The notes: generated from the sequence alone by a model not told the origin. Shown: positions 34,834 through 43,427, counted from the first letter of the stretch. The stretch is DNA of 64,000 nucleotides from an uncultured Prevotellaceae bacterium (GCA_900315095.1 OMXS01000014.1:30131-94130); one strand, 5' to 3'. A program made the numbers and translations.

Positions 34834-35280
34834 ATGATTATAGACACATTAGAAAACTTGGGTTTTTATGCAGGCATAAACCCATTATTCAAGGACGTCA
34901 TCGAGTTCTTGAAGACAAACGACTTAAATGCACTTGAAGAAGGAAAGTACCCAATCAAGGGCGCCGACCTCTTCCTTAATCTTACTACAGCAAAGGGAAA
35001 GACCGCCAAAGAGGCGGTAATGGAGACTCACAAGGTGATGCTCGACATTCAGATACCCCTCTCTGGTCCTGAGACTTACGGCTATATTCCGCTTTCCAAA
35101 CTGCCCGACATCGAGTATAACGAGGCAAAGGACATCACAAAGTATCCTGAAGTGGAGGCCGAGTCGTATGTCACATGCCAGCCAGGAGAGTTTGCTATAT
35201 TCTTCCCTCAAGACGGTCATGCTCCTTGCATCAGCCAGGAGGAAGGCATTAAGAAGGCCATTTTCAAGGTAAAAGCATAA
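34834..35280 (+). CDS. YhcH/YjgK/YiaL family protein (DUF386)
   Basis: 148 residues of a cupin-like fold. The conserved blocks are EGKYPIKGADLFLNLTTAKG, KEAVMETHKVMLDIQIPLSG with GPETYGY, and CQPGEFAIFFPQDGHAPCIS. His and Glu residues in METHKVMLDIQ and DGHAP can bind metal. Homologues are linked to sialic-acid and galactoside catabolism (anomerase activity has been reported for some). Here it pairs with the MORN gene (7-base gap) and precedes array D and glgB; no sialic-acid genes are seen. Confidence 0.9.
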   Translation: MIIDTLENLGFYAGINPLFKDVIEFLKTNDLNALEEGKYPIKGADLFLNLTTAKGKTAKEAVMETHKVMLDIQIPLSGPETYGYIPLSKLPDIEYNEAKDITKYPEVEAESYVTCQPGEFAIFFPQDGHAPCISQEEGIKKAIFKVKA

Positions 35281-35358
35281 CTCTCAAACATTGAACTTTT
35301 AGCTTTTAGCTTTGAACTTTTGGCTTCTTGCATCGCGAAAGCATATCTCTGGCACTCT

Positions 35359-35467
35359 CAAGAGGCACAAGTGAGCACCTCACTTGTATACATCTGACCA
35401 CCTCACTTATATACATCTGAGCATGTCAGAAGACACAAGTGAGAAGCCAAGGAAGCACAAGTGAGAA
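35359..35467. repeat. Array D: five units of 21-23 bp in both orientations
   Basis: Units start at 35359, 35381, 35404, 35427 and 35448. Two units read CACTTGTATACATCTGACCA and CACTTATATACATCTGAGCA (plus three bases each). The other three carry the reverse complement ACAAGTGAG near their 3' ends, so neighbouring units can pair (ACAAGTGAG-CAC-CTCACTTGT at 35368-35388). It shares CACTTATATACATCTGA with array B. The array lies between co-directional yhcH-like and glgB genes. Confidence 0.85.
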
Positions 35468-35507
35468 CATAAGACAATAACAGTAACAAAATCAAAAACA
35501 AATCAAT

Positions 35508-37544
35508 ATGGCTAAGAAAGAAACAAAACAACCGAAGCATATAGGTCTCGTGAAGAACGACGGCTATCTGGAACCGTTCGAAGACGCTATTCGTGGACGC
35601 CACGACCATGCTGCATGGAAGATAAACCAGCTGACGCAAAACGGCAAGCAGACTCTTAACGACTTTGCAAACGGCTATGTTTATTATGGTCTTCATCGCA
35701 ATGCACGCGGAGGATGGGTATTCCGCGAGTGGGCACCTAATGCAACTGAGATATATCTTGTTGGTGATTTCAACGACTGGAAGGAAGACGAGAAATACAA
35801 GGCAAAGCGCATTGAGGGTACAGGCAACTGGGAACTGAAACTCCCGAAGAAAGCAATGAAGCACGGCGACCTGTTCAAGATGCACGTTAAGTGGAACGGT
35901 GGCGAGGGCGAGCGCATACCTGCATGGGCTAACAGAGTGGTGCAAGACGAGCAAACAAAGATTTTCTCTGCCCAGGTTTGGGCTCCAGAGAAGGAGTATG
36001 AGTGGAAAAAGAAGTCGTTCAAACCAAACAAGAACCCTCTGCTCATATATGAGTGCCACATCGGAATGGGCGAAGATGCCGAAAAGGTGGGCACATATAA
36101 CGAGTTCCGCGAGAATGTTCTGCCGCGTGTAATCAAGGATGGTTACAACTGTATTCAGATAATGGCAATCCAAGAGCACCCATATTATGGCTCGTTCGGC
36201 TATCATGTGAGTTCTTTCTTCGCTCCTTCAAGCCGATTTGGAACACCCGAAGAACTGAAGGAACTTATCGATACCGCGCATAAGAACGGCGTGGCGGTAA
36301 TCATGGATATCGTTCATTCACATGCCGTTAAGAACGAGATAGAAGGCCTGGGCAACCTTGCTGGCGACCCTAACCAATACTTCTATCCTGGCGATCGTCA
36401 TGAGCACCCAGCATGGGATTCGCTTTGCTTCGACTATGGAAAGGATGAGGTGATCCATTTCTTGCTCTCCAATTGCAAGTACTGGCTCTCGGAGTTCCAT
36501 TTCGACGGCTTCCGTTTCGACGGAGTTACTTCGATGCTATATTACAGTCATGGACTTGGCGAGGCATTTACCAACTATGGCGACTACTTCAACGGCCATC
36601 AGGACGATAACGCAATATGTTACCTGACGCTTGCAAACAGCCTTATACACGAGGTTAACCCACAGGCAATAACCATTGCCGAAGAAGTGAGCGGAATGCC
36701 AGGCCTTGCCGCTAAGTTCGAAGATGGCGGTTTCGGCTTCGACTACCGCATGGCGATGAACATTCCAGACTATTGGATTAAGACCATTAAGGAGCAGGCA
36801 GACGAGAACTGGAAACCAAGCAGTATCTTCTGGGAGGTTAAGAACCGCCGTCCTGACGAGAAGACAATCTCTTATTGCGAGAGTCACGACCAGGCACTTG
36901 TGGGCGACAAAACTATCATCTTCCGCCTCATTGATGCCGATATGTATTGGCACTTCGCAAAGAAAGACATCAACGGAGTTGCTGAGCGTGGTATCGCCCT
37001 GCATAAGATGATACGTCTCGTAACGGCAGCTGCCATCAATGGAGGATACCTTAACTTCATGGGCAACGAGTTTGGACACCCAGAATGGATAGACTTCCCA
37101 CGTGAAGGCAACGGCTGGAGTTATAAGTACGCTCGCCGCCAATGGAGTCTTGTTGACAATAAAGACCTTTGTTATCATTGGCTTGGCGACTTCGACCGCG
37201 AGATGTTGCGTGTAATCAAGAGTGAGAAGAATTTCTTGAAGACACCAGTTCAAGAGATATGGCACAACGACGGCGACCAAGTGCTCGCCTTCATGAGAGG
37301 CGACCTGATTTTCGTATTTAATTTCTCGCCAACGCGTTCGTTCACCGATTATGGTTTCCTTGTGCCTACAGGCTCATACGATGTGGTGCTTAACACCGAC
37401 TCTACCGACTTCGGAGGTCATGGCTTTGCTGATGACAGCGTGACACATCTCACCAACTATGACCCGCTCTATGTAAACGACCACAAGGAATGGCTTAAAC
37501 TCTATATCCCAGCACGTAGTGCAGTAGTTTTAAAGAAGAATTAA
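35508..37544 (+). CDS. glgB: 1,4-alpha-glucan branching enzyme, eukaryote-like type
   Basis: 678 residues, GH13 family; forms alpha-1,6 branches in glycogen. A CBM48 domain is at about 60-150 (FREWAPNATEIYLVGDFNDW). The barrel carries the four GH13 regions: DIVHSHAVKN, GFRFDGVTSMLYYSHG (nucleophile Asp), ITIAEEVSGMPG (acid Glu) and YCESHDQALVGDK (third Asp). GFDYRMAMNIPDYWIKTIKE and YLNFMGNEFGHPEWIDFPRE are close to the human and plant branching enzymes (GH13_8) rather than to E. coli-type GlgB. The C-terminal all-beta domain follows. Upstream is array D, not an obvious promoter. The next gene begins with GTG directly after its stop. Confidence 0.96.
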   Translation: MAKKETKQPKHIGLVKNDGYLEPFEDAIRGRHDHAAWKINQLTQNGKQTLNDFANGYVYYGLHRNARGGWVFREWAPNATEIYLVGDFNDWKEDEKYKAKRIEGTGNWELKLPKKAMKHGDLFKMHVKWNGGEGERIPAWANRVVQDEQTKIFSAQVWAPEKEYEWKKKSFKPNKNPLLIYECHIGMGEDAEKVGTYNEFRENVLPRVIKDGYNCIQIMAIQEHPYYGSFGYHVSSFFAPSSRFGTPEELKELIDTAHKNGVAVIMDIVHSHAVKNEIEGLGNLAGDPNQYFYPGDRHEHPAWDSLCFDYGKDEVIHFLLSNCKYWLSEFHFDGFRFDGVTSMLYYSHGLGEAFTNYGDYFNGHQDDNAICYLTLANSLIHEVNPQAITIAEEVSGMPGLAAKFEDGGFGFDYRMAMNIPDYWIKTIKEQADENWKPSSIFWEVKNRRPDEKTISYCESHDQALVGDKTIIFRLIDADMYWHFAKKDINGVAERGIALHKMIRLVTAAAINGGYLNFMGNEFGHPEWIDFPREGNGWSYKYARRQWSLVDNKDLCYHWLGDFDREMLRVIKSEKNFLKTPVQEIWHNDGDQVLAFMRGDLIFVFNFSPTRSFTDYGFLVPTGSYDVVLNTDSTDFGGHGFADDSVTHLTNYDPLYVNDHKEWLKLYIPARSAVVLKKN

Positions 37545-38702
37545 GTGGCAGACATTACATATAATAACAGGAACAATAGCACCGCCGCGATAAGAGTGGC
37601 GTGTGCTATTGTTTTCTTGATTTTCACGTTTTGCTATCTCTATTTCTATCAATGTGACTTGTTAGGAGCGCAGCAACATGTGCTCTCGGGAGGGCAGACA
37701 ACCTATTCAAGAATCATAGGAGCGATAATAATAACTGGCGTTTTATATCTGCTCCACTTAGGTGTCTTCGCCATTACCAAGCTCACCAAGCATGCACATG
37801 CGCTGACCTATTTCCCTTCGTTTTTGGCATTGTGTATATTGACAAGCCCAAGCGACAACTTCGACCAGCATTTCTCATTGAGTTTTTGGACGTGGTTCGC
37901 CCCTCTTCTGCTCATCGTTTATGTCATCATAGTATATTCCTCAATGCAATGGCAGCCGTATGTGTCGGAGAAGAGTGGCACAGGTCTCTTTTCGGGAATG
38001 TCGTGGGTGAACATGATGATTATGGCTTTCATGTTCATGTTTGTGGGCATTTTCAGCAACGGTAACGATGTCTTGCACTATCGCTTGCACATGGAGAGAT
38101 GTCTAAAGAACAAAGATTATGAAGGCGCCTTGAAGGTGGGGGAGCGCTCGTTGGCTACAGACAGTTCGCTGGTGATGCTTCGTGCATGTGCCCTTGCACG
38201 TACTAATATGCTGGCAGAGCATCTTTTTGAGTATCCTCTTGTCGGCGGTTCGGCATCATTATTGCCCAACGGAACAAGTGTGAGGTGTGTTTCGCACGAC
38301 CCAGGTGACATTTATCGTCCTGTGGGAGCAATTCCAAAGAACAAGATGACGGTAGAAGAATATCTCAAAACTATCAAGATTACCCATCAGACGAGGGGCG
38401 CTTATCGCGACTATCTCTTATGTTCCTACTTGCTTGACAAGAAAATTGACAAGTTCGCAAGCGAACTGAGAAATTACTATAAGGTAGATTCCGCAACCGT
38501 ATTGCCAAAACACTATCGTGAAGCATTGACTCTTTATAAGCACCAACATGCCTCCAAGTACGAAGGTTTTGTTGATGATGTGAGCGAAGCAGATTACGAA
38601 GACTTGTTGGCAATGCGCAAGAAATACCATAACGAGCAAGAGCGTCAGACACGTTTGCGAGATGCTTACGGCAAGACTTATTGGTATTATTATCTATATT
38701 GA
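37545..38702 (+). CDS. Uncharacterised membrane protein
   Basis: 385 residues starting at a GTG that abuts the glgB stop codon (taaGTG), so it is probably translated by re-initiation. Residues 1-180 hold about five TM helices: IRVACAIVFLIFTFCYLYFY, IIGAIIITGVLYLLHLGVFA, TYFPSFLALCILTSP, SFWTWFAPLLLIVYVIIVY and VNMMIMAFMFMFVGIFS. The C-terminal soluble part (about 185-385) resembles a TPR-like helical region (LHMERCLKNKDYEGALKVGE, then SSLVMLRACALARTNM). It is similar to large Bacteroidales membrane proteins of unknown role (a DUF6057-type assignment is possible but unsure). A terminator follows. Confidence 0.7.
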   Translation: MADITYNNRNNSTAAIRVACAIVFLIFTFCYLYFYQCDLLGAQQHVLSGGQTTYSRIIGAIIITGVLYLLHLGVFAITKLTKHAHALTYFPSFLALCILTSPSDNFDQHFSLSFWTWFAPLLLIVYVIIVYSSMQWQPYVSEKSGTGLFSGMSWVNMMIMAFMFMFVGIFSNGNDVLHYRLHMERCLKNKDYEGALKVGERSLATDSSLVMLRACALARTNMLAEHLFEYPLVGGSASLLPNGTSVRCVSHDPGDIYRPVGAIPKNKMTVEEYLKTIKITHQTRGAYRDYLLCSYLLDKKIDKFASELRNYYKVDSATVLPKHYREALTLYKHQHASKYEGFVDDVSEADYEDLLAMRKKYHNEQERQTRLRDAYGKTYWYYYLY

Positions 38703-38730
38703 TAATCATTCAAGACTTAAGAACAATGAG

Positions 38731-38768
38731 AAAATAGGACAGTTATAGTTAAAAACTGGTCCTATTTT
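38731..38768 (+). terminator. Terminator after the membrane protein gene
   Basis: AAAATAGGAC (38731-38740) pairs with GTCCTATTTT (38759-38768), with a further AGTT/AACT inside. Its T run also supplies the -33 TTTG of the next promoter. Confidence 0.8.
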
Positions 38769-38798
38769 TTGTTTTTCTCAACTTTTTTATTACCTTTG
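38768..38798 (+). promoter_or_regulatory. Consensus promoter overlapping the terminator
   Basis: TTTG (38768-38771), exactly 19 bases, then TACCTTTG (38791-38798), only 16 bases before the ATG at 38815. The transcript leader would be about 10 bases. Confidence 0.75.
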
Positions 38799-38814
38799 TT
38801 GCAACCAAATAATA

Positions 38815-39507
38815 ATGAATATGGAAAACATTAAGAATATAACTCCTGAGAACTTCGATGATGTTTTCATCGATGAAATAGAGATTCGGCAGATAGACAA
38901 GTTCGTCTGCGGCGAAATGGGGAGGCAGATACACCGCTATATAAAGGGAATGCGAGGCACCAAGACTATGATGGAGAACTTCGAGAAGGCTATATCTACG
39001 CTTTCTGTTCCCGAAAAGGAGGTAGCCATAGCTCGTTATATCGACCTCAACCGCAAGGTTCTTAGTGGACTTGACTTTAAGATAATACTTGCAAGGTCTA
39101 TCGCCAACTATTGCGACACCTTCGATTACATGCTCACTATGATTAACGACAAGCGCCGTATGGCATTCTATCTTGACCGAATAAAGTCAAAATATGTCAG
39201 GTATCATGTGGTGTATGAGGAGAATGGCAAGTACGGAATGAAAGACTATGAAGGTAATGTGATTGTGAAACCAGAGTATGATTTCCTGCGTACATGTTAT
39301 GTCTATGTCGACGACCTCGTAATGATGCCTGTTATTGCTGAGAAAGATGGTAAACTCGGACTTATTCTCCCTGATGGCATTAACACCGTGGTGGCAGACT
39401 TTATCTACGACGATATCTACCTCCGTGATGAGTATCCATATTTCGAGGCAAAGAAGGGACGCAAGAAGGTGTTGTTGAACGAGAAAGGCGAAGAGTGCAG
39501 TATTTAA
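38815..39507 (+). CDS. WG-repeat-like protein of unknown function
   Basis: 230 residues; an in-frame ATG two codons later is an alternative start. Residues 1-120 are charged and helical (FVCGEMGRQIHRYIKGMRGT, SVPEKEVAIARYIDLNRKVL). From about 128 the sequence looks like degenerate WG repeats: ENGKYGMKDYEGNVIVKPEY, EKDGKLGLILPDGINTVVAD with YDDIYLRDEYPYFEAKKG, and GRKKVLLNEKGEE. No signal peptide or TM helix is seen, so it should be cytoplasmic. It has its own promoter and terminator. The role is unknown. Confidence 0.72.
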   Translation: MNMENIKNITPENFDDVFIDEIEIRQIDKFVCGEMGRQIHRYIKGMRGTKTMMENFEKAISTLSVPEKEVAIARYIDLNRKVLSGLDFKIILARSIANYCDTFDYMLTMINDKRRMAFYLDRIKSKYVRYHVVYEENGKYGMKDYEGNVIVKPEYDFLRTCYVYVDDLVMMPVIAEKDGKLGLILPDGINTVVADFIYDDIYLRDEYPYFEAKKGRKKVLLNEKGEECSI

Positions 39508-39578
39508 GTATCTCTTCGCTATTATTTTATGTAATGGGGTGAGATTATTCCTTAGCTTTACATGTACAACCAAAATAT

Positions 39579-39610
39579 AAGGCAGAAACTCTAACGTGAG
39601 TCTCTGCCTT
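39579..39610. terminator. Bidirectional terminator
   Basis: AAGGCAGA-AACTC (39579-39591) pairs with GAGT-CTCTGCCTT (39598-39610) with one mismatch, then TTTTGATT. It lies between the convergent WG-repeat gene and the tlpA-like gene. Confidence 0.75.
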
Positions 39611-39646
39611 TTGATTAGTCGTTGATGGTTCTTTATGATGTAGGGG

Positions 39647-40219
39647 TTACTCGATGAAGTCGGAAATGAATTCCTCTAGTTGCTGTCCTCTTAAGTCCTC
39701 TGCCAGAATGTGACCTTCGTTGTCAAGGATTAAGGTGTGCGGAATGGCATCTACTTGGTAAAGTTGGGCGGCTGCGTTTTCCCATCCTTTAAGGTCGGAT
39801 ACCTGCACCCATTTCATTCCCATTGCTTCTACAGCATTCTGCCATGACTTTTTATCGTTGTCAAGAGAAACTCCTATAATTTGAAGTCCATCATCGTTAT
39901 AGTTCTCATATATGTTAACGAGGTTAGGCATCTCACTCATACATGGCGGACACCAGCTTGCCCAGAAATCGAGGATGGTTATTTTGCTTTCAGATACCAC
40001 CTTCATGAGACTCACCTTGTTGCCTTTCATGTCATTAAGGGTGAAGTCTTTTGCGACTGGCAACTTGGACACGTCAATGTCGTTATTGTCCTTTTCTGTT
40101 ACCTCTGTGTCGTTTCCGTTTGGAGTATTGTCTACTTTTTCTGTCTTGTCGAAGAAGAAGCAAGAGGACAATGATAGCGAAAATGCCGCAAGTGTGATAA
40201 ATGCCTTAACCTTGTTCAT
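39647..40219 (-). CDS. TlpA-like thiol:disulfide oxidoreductase lipoprotein
   Basis: 190 residues. A lipoprotein signal ends in SLSLSSC (Cys at residue 20), followed by an acidic linker (DNTPNGNDTEVTEKDNNDID). The thioredoxin fold has the active site DFWASWCPPCMSEMPNL and the cis-Pro loop DAIPHTLILDNEG. The WCPPC redox pair suits a periplasmic reductase that keeps substrate thiols reduced, as TlpA/ResA proteins do. It is the last gene of the thiE-like, prs, tlpA unit, with only 7 bases after prs. Confidence 0.93.
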   Translation of the reverse strand: MNKVKAFITLAAFSLSLSSCFFFDKTEKVDNTPNGNDTEVTEKDNNDIDVSKLPVAKDFTLNDMKGNKVSLMKVVSESKITILDFWASWCPPCMSEMPNLVNIYENYNDDGLQIIGVSLDNDKKSWQNAVEAMGMKWVQVSDLKGWENAAAQLYQVDAIPHTLILDNEGHILAEDLRGQQLEEFISDFIE

Positions 40220-40226
40220 ACTTATA

Positions 40227-41165
40227 CTAAATTATATACTGGTCGCTGATACTCTTGTTTTCGAGCACTCGGCGTATAGTCTCAGCAAACATGTCAGCAA
40301 CGCAAAGTTGCTTTACCTTGGTGCAGTTTTGAGTATATGGAATAGAGTTTGTGAAGACTATCTCTTCGAGAGCGCTGTTCTGAACTCTTTCGCTGGCAGG
40401 ACCGCTCATAACGCAATGGCTTGCACAAGCTCTTACGCTCTTTGCACCGGCCTTCATCATTATGTCGGCTGCTTTGGTTATTGTGCCTGCGGTGTCAACC
40501 ATATCGTCAACGATAACCACATTCTTGCCATTTACATCACCTATAATCTGCATGCTTTCCACCACGTTCGCCCTTGCTCTTGTTTTGTTGCAAAGAACGA
40601 GTGGGCAGCCAAGATACTTTGCGAAAGTGTTAGCGCGTTTGCTGCCGCCGACATCGGGTGATGCAATTACCAAGTCTTCAAGTCCTAAGCCTTGCAGGTA
40701 AGGTAATATTACACCAGATGCATAGAGATGGTCAACGGGAACATCGAAGAATCCCTGTATCTGGTCGGCATGCAAGTCCATAGTGATAAGACGGTCGATG
40801 CCAGCCGCGCTTAAGAGGTCGGCAACAAGTTTAGCACCAATGCTGACACGTGGTTTGTCTTTCCTGTCTTGTCTTGCCCATCCGAAATACGGAATTACGG
40901 CGTTAATGCTCTTAGCCGAAGCACGCTTTGCTGCATCTATCATCAGCAAGAGCTCCATCAGGTTGTCCGATGGCGGGAAGGTGCTCTGTACTAGGAAGAT
41001 GTCTCGCCCTCTTATCGACTGCTCGTAAGAAACAGCGAACTCTCCATCAGAGAACTTTGTCATAACAAGGTTTCCTAACGGACAGCCTAAACTTCTGCAA
41101 ATCTTTTCTGCCAGGTATTTCGTGTTTGTTCCCGAGAATACCATGAAAGAATTCTGGTCAATCAT
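40227..41165 (-). CDS. prs: Ribose-phosphate pyrophosphokinase
   Basis: 312 residues of class I PRPP synthase, which makes PRPP from ribose 5-phosphate and ATP. ATP-binding AVIPYFGWARQDRKDKPR, the MDLHADQIQGFFDVPVDHLY block, the flexible-loop region, and the PRPP loop NVVIVDDMVDTAGTI are all present. The N-terminus DQNSFMVFSGTNTKYLAEKI is normal. Cotranscribed after the thiE-like gene (42-base gap). Confidence 0.97.
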   Translation of the reverse strand: MIDQNSFMVFSGTNTKYLAEKICRSLGCPLGNLVMTKFSDGEFAVSYEQSIRGRDIFLVQSTFPPSDNLMELLLMIDAAKRASAKSINAVIPYFGWARQDRKDKPRVSIGAKLVADLLSAAGIDRLITMDLHADQIQGFFDVPVDHLYASGVILPYLQGLGLEDLVIASPDVGGSKRANTFAKYLGCPLVLCNKTRARANVVESMQIIGDVNGKNVVIVDDMVDTAGTITKAADIMMKAGAKSVRACASHCVMSGPASERVQNSALEEIVFTNSIPYTQNCTKVKQLCVADMFAETIRRVLENKSISDQYII

Positions 41166-41207
41166 TGGTTCTTTTATTTTGTAAATGAGAAATTTATTTA
41201 TTGGTTG

Positions 41208-41816
41208 TTAATCAACTATTTTCTTTATCTTTATGAAATGGTTAAGCAGTTCTTTGTAATCTTGCTGATTGTGAATGTTGAAGCGTTTCCAGATGTCGCC
41301 ACATACAACCACACCGCCGAATCCTATTTGCTTAAGCTCTTTCAGATTGTCAATCTTAACCCCTCCGAGGGCATATACATGTTTGTCGATAAGTCCTTGC
41401 TTGCGAGCCTCTAACAGTTGATCTATGGTGAAACCGCTCTTCTTGTCTGGTTCAGAGTAAGAGTCATAGATATATTTCAGGAAAACATACTCAGACTTCT
41501 TTTTAGCCTCTTTCAAGTCTTCTATGGATGTGCATGTCCTGGAGAACTTTCCTTTATATCCTGCGGGCAGAGGTGCTAAAGGCTCGTCAATGTGTATGCC
41601 TCGCAAACCATATTCTTCCTTCAAGTAGTAGTGCTCATGAACCACCATTTTCTTGTAATACTCCTCCGGCAACAACGAAAGAAGTCTTTCTAAGAACATA
41701 GGTGATGATTCAGGCTTATATATATGAAGAATATCCATGCCTTCATCAAGAAGGTTGGATAGTATTTTATCTTCTTCCACAAAGAATGTGGGCTTAGTCA
41801 TTAAAACGAGTTTCAT
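41208..41816 (-). CDS. ThiE/TenI-superfamily protein, likely not a classical ThiE
   Basis: 202 residues with the TIM-barrel outline of thiamine-phosphate synthase: start KLVLMTKPTFF, middle RGIHIDEPLAPLP, end YALGGVKIDNLKELKQIGFG. Several catalytic ThiE blocks are changed: HIYKPES takes the place of the RxK strand, GIHIDEP replaces VHLGQ-D, SRTCTSIEDL replaces the GxSxH loop, and KYIYDSYSEPDKKSGF replaces the GP-F-T-TK loop. TenI-like aminopyrimidine or thiazole aromatase roles, or a different substrate, are possible. First gene in a unit with prs and tlpA. No thi cluster is nearby and no TPP riboswitch was recognised. Confidence 0.75.
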   Translation of the reverse strand: MKLVLMTKPTFFVEEDKILSNLLDEGMDILHIYKPESSPMFLERLLSLLPEEYYKKMVVHEHYYLKEEYGLRGIHIDEPLAPLPAGYKGKFSRTCTSIEDLKEAKKKSEYVFLKYIYDSYSEPDKKSGFTIDQLLEARKQGLIDKHVYALGGVKIDNLKELKQIGFGGVVVCGDIWKRFNIHNQQDYKELLNHFIKIKKIVD

Positions 41817-41839
41817 TATGAATTAAGATTACCACACCG

Positions 41840-41870
41840 CAAAGGTATGAAAAAAAAAGCATACGCCAAC
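41840..41870 (-). promoter_or_regulatory. Promoter for the thiE-like, prs, tlpA operon
   Basis: On the minus strand GTTG (41867-41870), 19 bases, then TACCTTTG (41840-41847). The ATG at 41816 is 23 bases downstream. Confidence 0.65.
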
Positions 41871-41942
41871 ATTTTTGCATATAAATCTTTCATTAAATAG
41901 TTTTAAATTGAGCATAGTCAAATTAATTGGTCTTGCGCTTTA

Positions 41943-41974
41943 TTTGTTTACACGATAAAAAAGTATTAACTTTG
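41943..41974 (+). promoter_or_regulatory. Promoter for nspC
   Basis: TTTG (41943-41946), 20 bases, then TAACTTTG (41967-41974). The ATG at 41997 follows after 22 bases. Confidence 0.7.
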
Positions 41975-41996
41975 CAAACGTAATAGATATGCAACT

Positions 41997-43184
41997 ATGA
42001 GAATAGACAATCGCACCTATGAAGGACTTCAGCGTCCTTGTTACGTTCTTGAAGAGGAACGTTTAAGACGGAATTTGGCTCTTATTGCCGATGTTTCCCG
42101 ACAAGCGGACGCCGAGATAATATTGGCATTCAAGGCTTATGCCCTATGGAAAACCTTTCCGATATTCAAGGAGTTTATTTCTGCTACAACTGCTAGTTCG
42201 CTTTATGAAGCCCGACTTGCGTTCGAAGAGTTCGGTAGTCATGCCCATACGTTCTCGCCTGCATATACTGACTATGAGATAGATGAAATTGCACGTTGTT
42301 CAAGTCATCTTACCTTTAACTCTCTGTCTCAATATAACCGTTATTGTGAGCGTGCATTGTCTGCAAATAGTTCTTTGAGCATTGGTGTAAGGGTAAATCC
42401 TGAATATTCTGAAGTGGGAACGGAACTATATAACCCTTGTGCACCGGGTTCTCGTTTCGGCATAACGGCTGACAAACTGCCAGACCAATTGCCTAGTCAC
42501 ATAGAAGGTTTTCATTGCCATTGCCATTGTGAGAGTGGGGCAGACGTTCTTGAGCGTACACTTGTTCACATTGAAGAAAAGTTCTCAAGATGGTTTCCTC
42601 AGTTGAAATGGTTGAATCTTGGTGGAGGACATCTTATGACACGAAAGGATTATGATGTTCCGCACCTTATTAATATTATAAAGGGATTACACCAACGATA
42701 CCCGTGGCTAAAGATTATCCTTGAACCAGGAAGTGCGTTTGCGTGGCAGATTGGACCTCTTGTCTCTCAGGTCGTTGATGTGGTTGAAGATAAAGGAATC
42801 CATACAGCCATCCTAAATGTAAGTTTCACTTGTCACATGCCTGATTGCCTCGAAATGCCTTATATGCCTGATGTGCGCGGGGCAGAAACCATAGATGACG
42901 TGTCGTTAGATGATGCGAAGAGACTGTATGAAAAGCATGGTTATGTTTACCGATTGGGAGGCAACAGTTGTTTAAGTGGCGACTTTATGGGGTACTGGCG
43001 TTTCGACCACGAATTGCAAATCGGGGAGAATGTCATTTTTGAGGACATGTTGCACTACACGACAGTTAAGACCTGTATGTTTAACGGAATCACTCATCCT
43101 TCTATATGTTTATTGAAATGTGATGGTGAACTGATAACATTACGAGAATATTGCTATGAAGACTATCGCGACCGGATGGATTGA
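41997..43184 (+). CDS. nspC: Carboxynorspermidine / carboxyspermidine decarboxylase
   Basis: 395 residues of the fold-III PLP decarboxylase family (alanine-racemase-type barrel plus beta-domain). The PLP lysine lies in LAFKAYALW near residue 46; GFHCHCHCESGAD, LNLGGGHLMTRKDY and EPGSAFAWQIGPLV are the cofactor and phosphate-binding blocks. The C-terminal substrate site has GGNSCLSGDFMGYWRF. It makes spermidine (or norspermidine) in Bacteroidetes, which lack SpeD-type synthesis. The usual partner, carboxyspermidine dehydrogenase, is not in the window. Monocistronic with its own promoter. Confidence 0.95.
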   Translation: MRIDNRTYEGLQRPCYVLEEERLRRNLALIADVSRQADAEIILAFKAYALWKTFPIFKEFISATTASSLYEARLAFEEFGSHAHTFSPAYTDYEIDEIARCSSHLTFNSLSQYNRYCERALSANSSLSIGVRVNPEYSEVGTELYNPCAPGSRFGITADKLPDQLPSHIEGFHCHCHCESGADVLERTLVHIEEKFSRWFPQLKWLNLGGGHLMTRKDYDVPHLINIIKGLHQRYPWLKIILEPGSAFAWQIGPLVSQVVDVVEDKGIHTAILNVSFTCHMPDCLEMPYMPDVRGAETIDDVSLDDAKRLYEKHGYVYRLGGNSCLSGDFMGYWRFDHELQIGENVIFEDMLHYTTVKTCMFNGITHPSICLLKCDGELITLREYCYEDYRDRMD

Positions 43185-43252
43185 CTATCATGGATTTATG
43201 TTCCGGTTTCCAATGTTGTTAAAAAATGAAATGAAAAAAAACGGCGAAAAAG

Positions 43253-43283
43253 TTTGTGAGTTCAAAAAAAAGCATTACCTTTG
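43253..43283 (+). promoter_or_regulatory. Consensus promoter for the tRNA cluster
   Basis: TTTG (43253-43256), exactly 19 bases, then TACCTTTG (43276-43283). The first tRNA begins 42 bases later. Confidence 0.8.
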
Positions 43284-43324
43284 CACCGCATTTAGAGAAA
43301 TGCACCTATAAAAAGGGTTACAAT

Positions 43325-43400
43325 GCGGAAATAGCTCAGTTGGTAGAGCACAACCTTGCCAAGGTTGGGGTCGCGGGTCCGAGTCCCGTTTTCCGCTCCA
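43325..43400 (+). tRNA. tRNA-Gly(GCC)
   Basis: 76 nt with acceptor GCGGAAA/TTTCCGC, anticodon loop TTGCCAA, T arm GGGTCCGAGTCCC, and an encoded CCA end. Identical to the copy at 43637. Confidence 0.95.
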
Positions 43401-43427
43401 CATTCTGAACAAGAGTTACCAGTAATT

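Noticed and set aside
34005-34847. 280-codon frame on the minus strand
   Set aside because: Antisense of the MORN repeats; hydrophobic Val/Ala pattern is a by-product of the repeated codons.
41817-41996. TPP riboswitch ahead of the thiE-like gene
   Set aside because: The spacer is short, AT-rich and lacks the conserved CUGAGA-type core.
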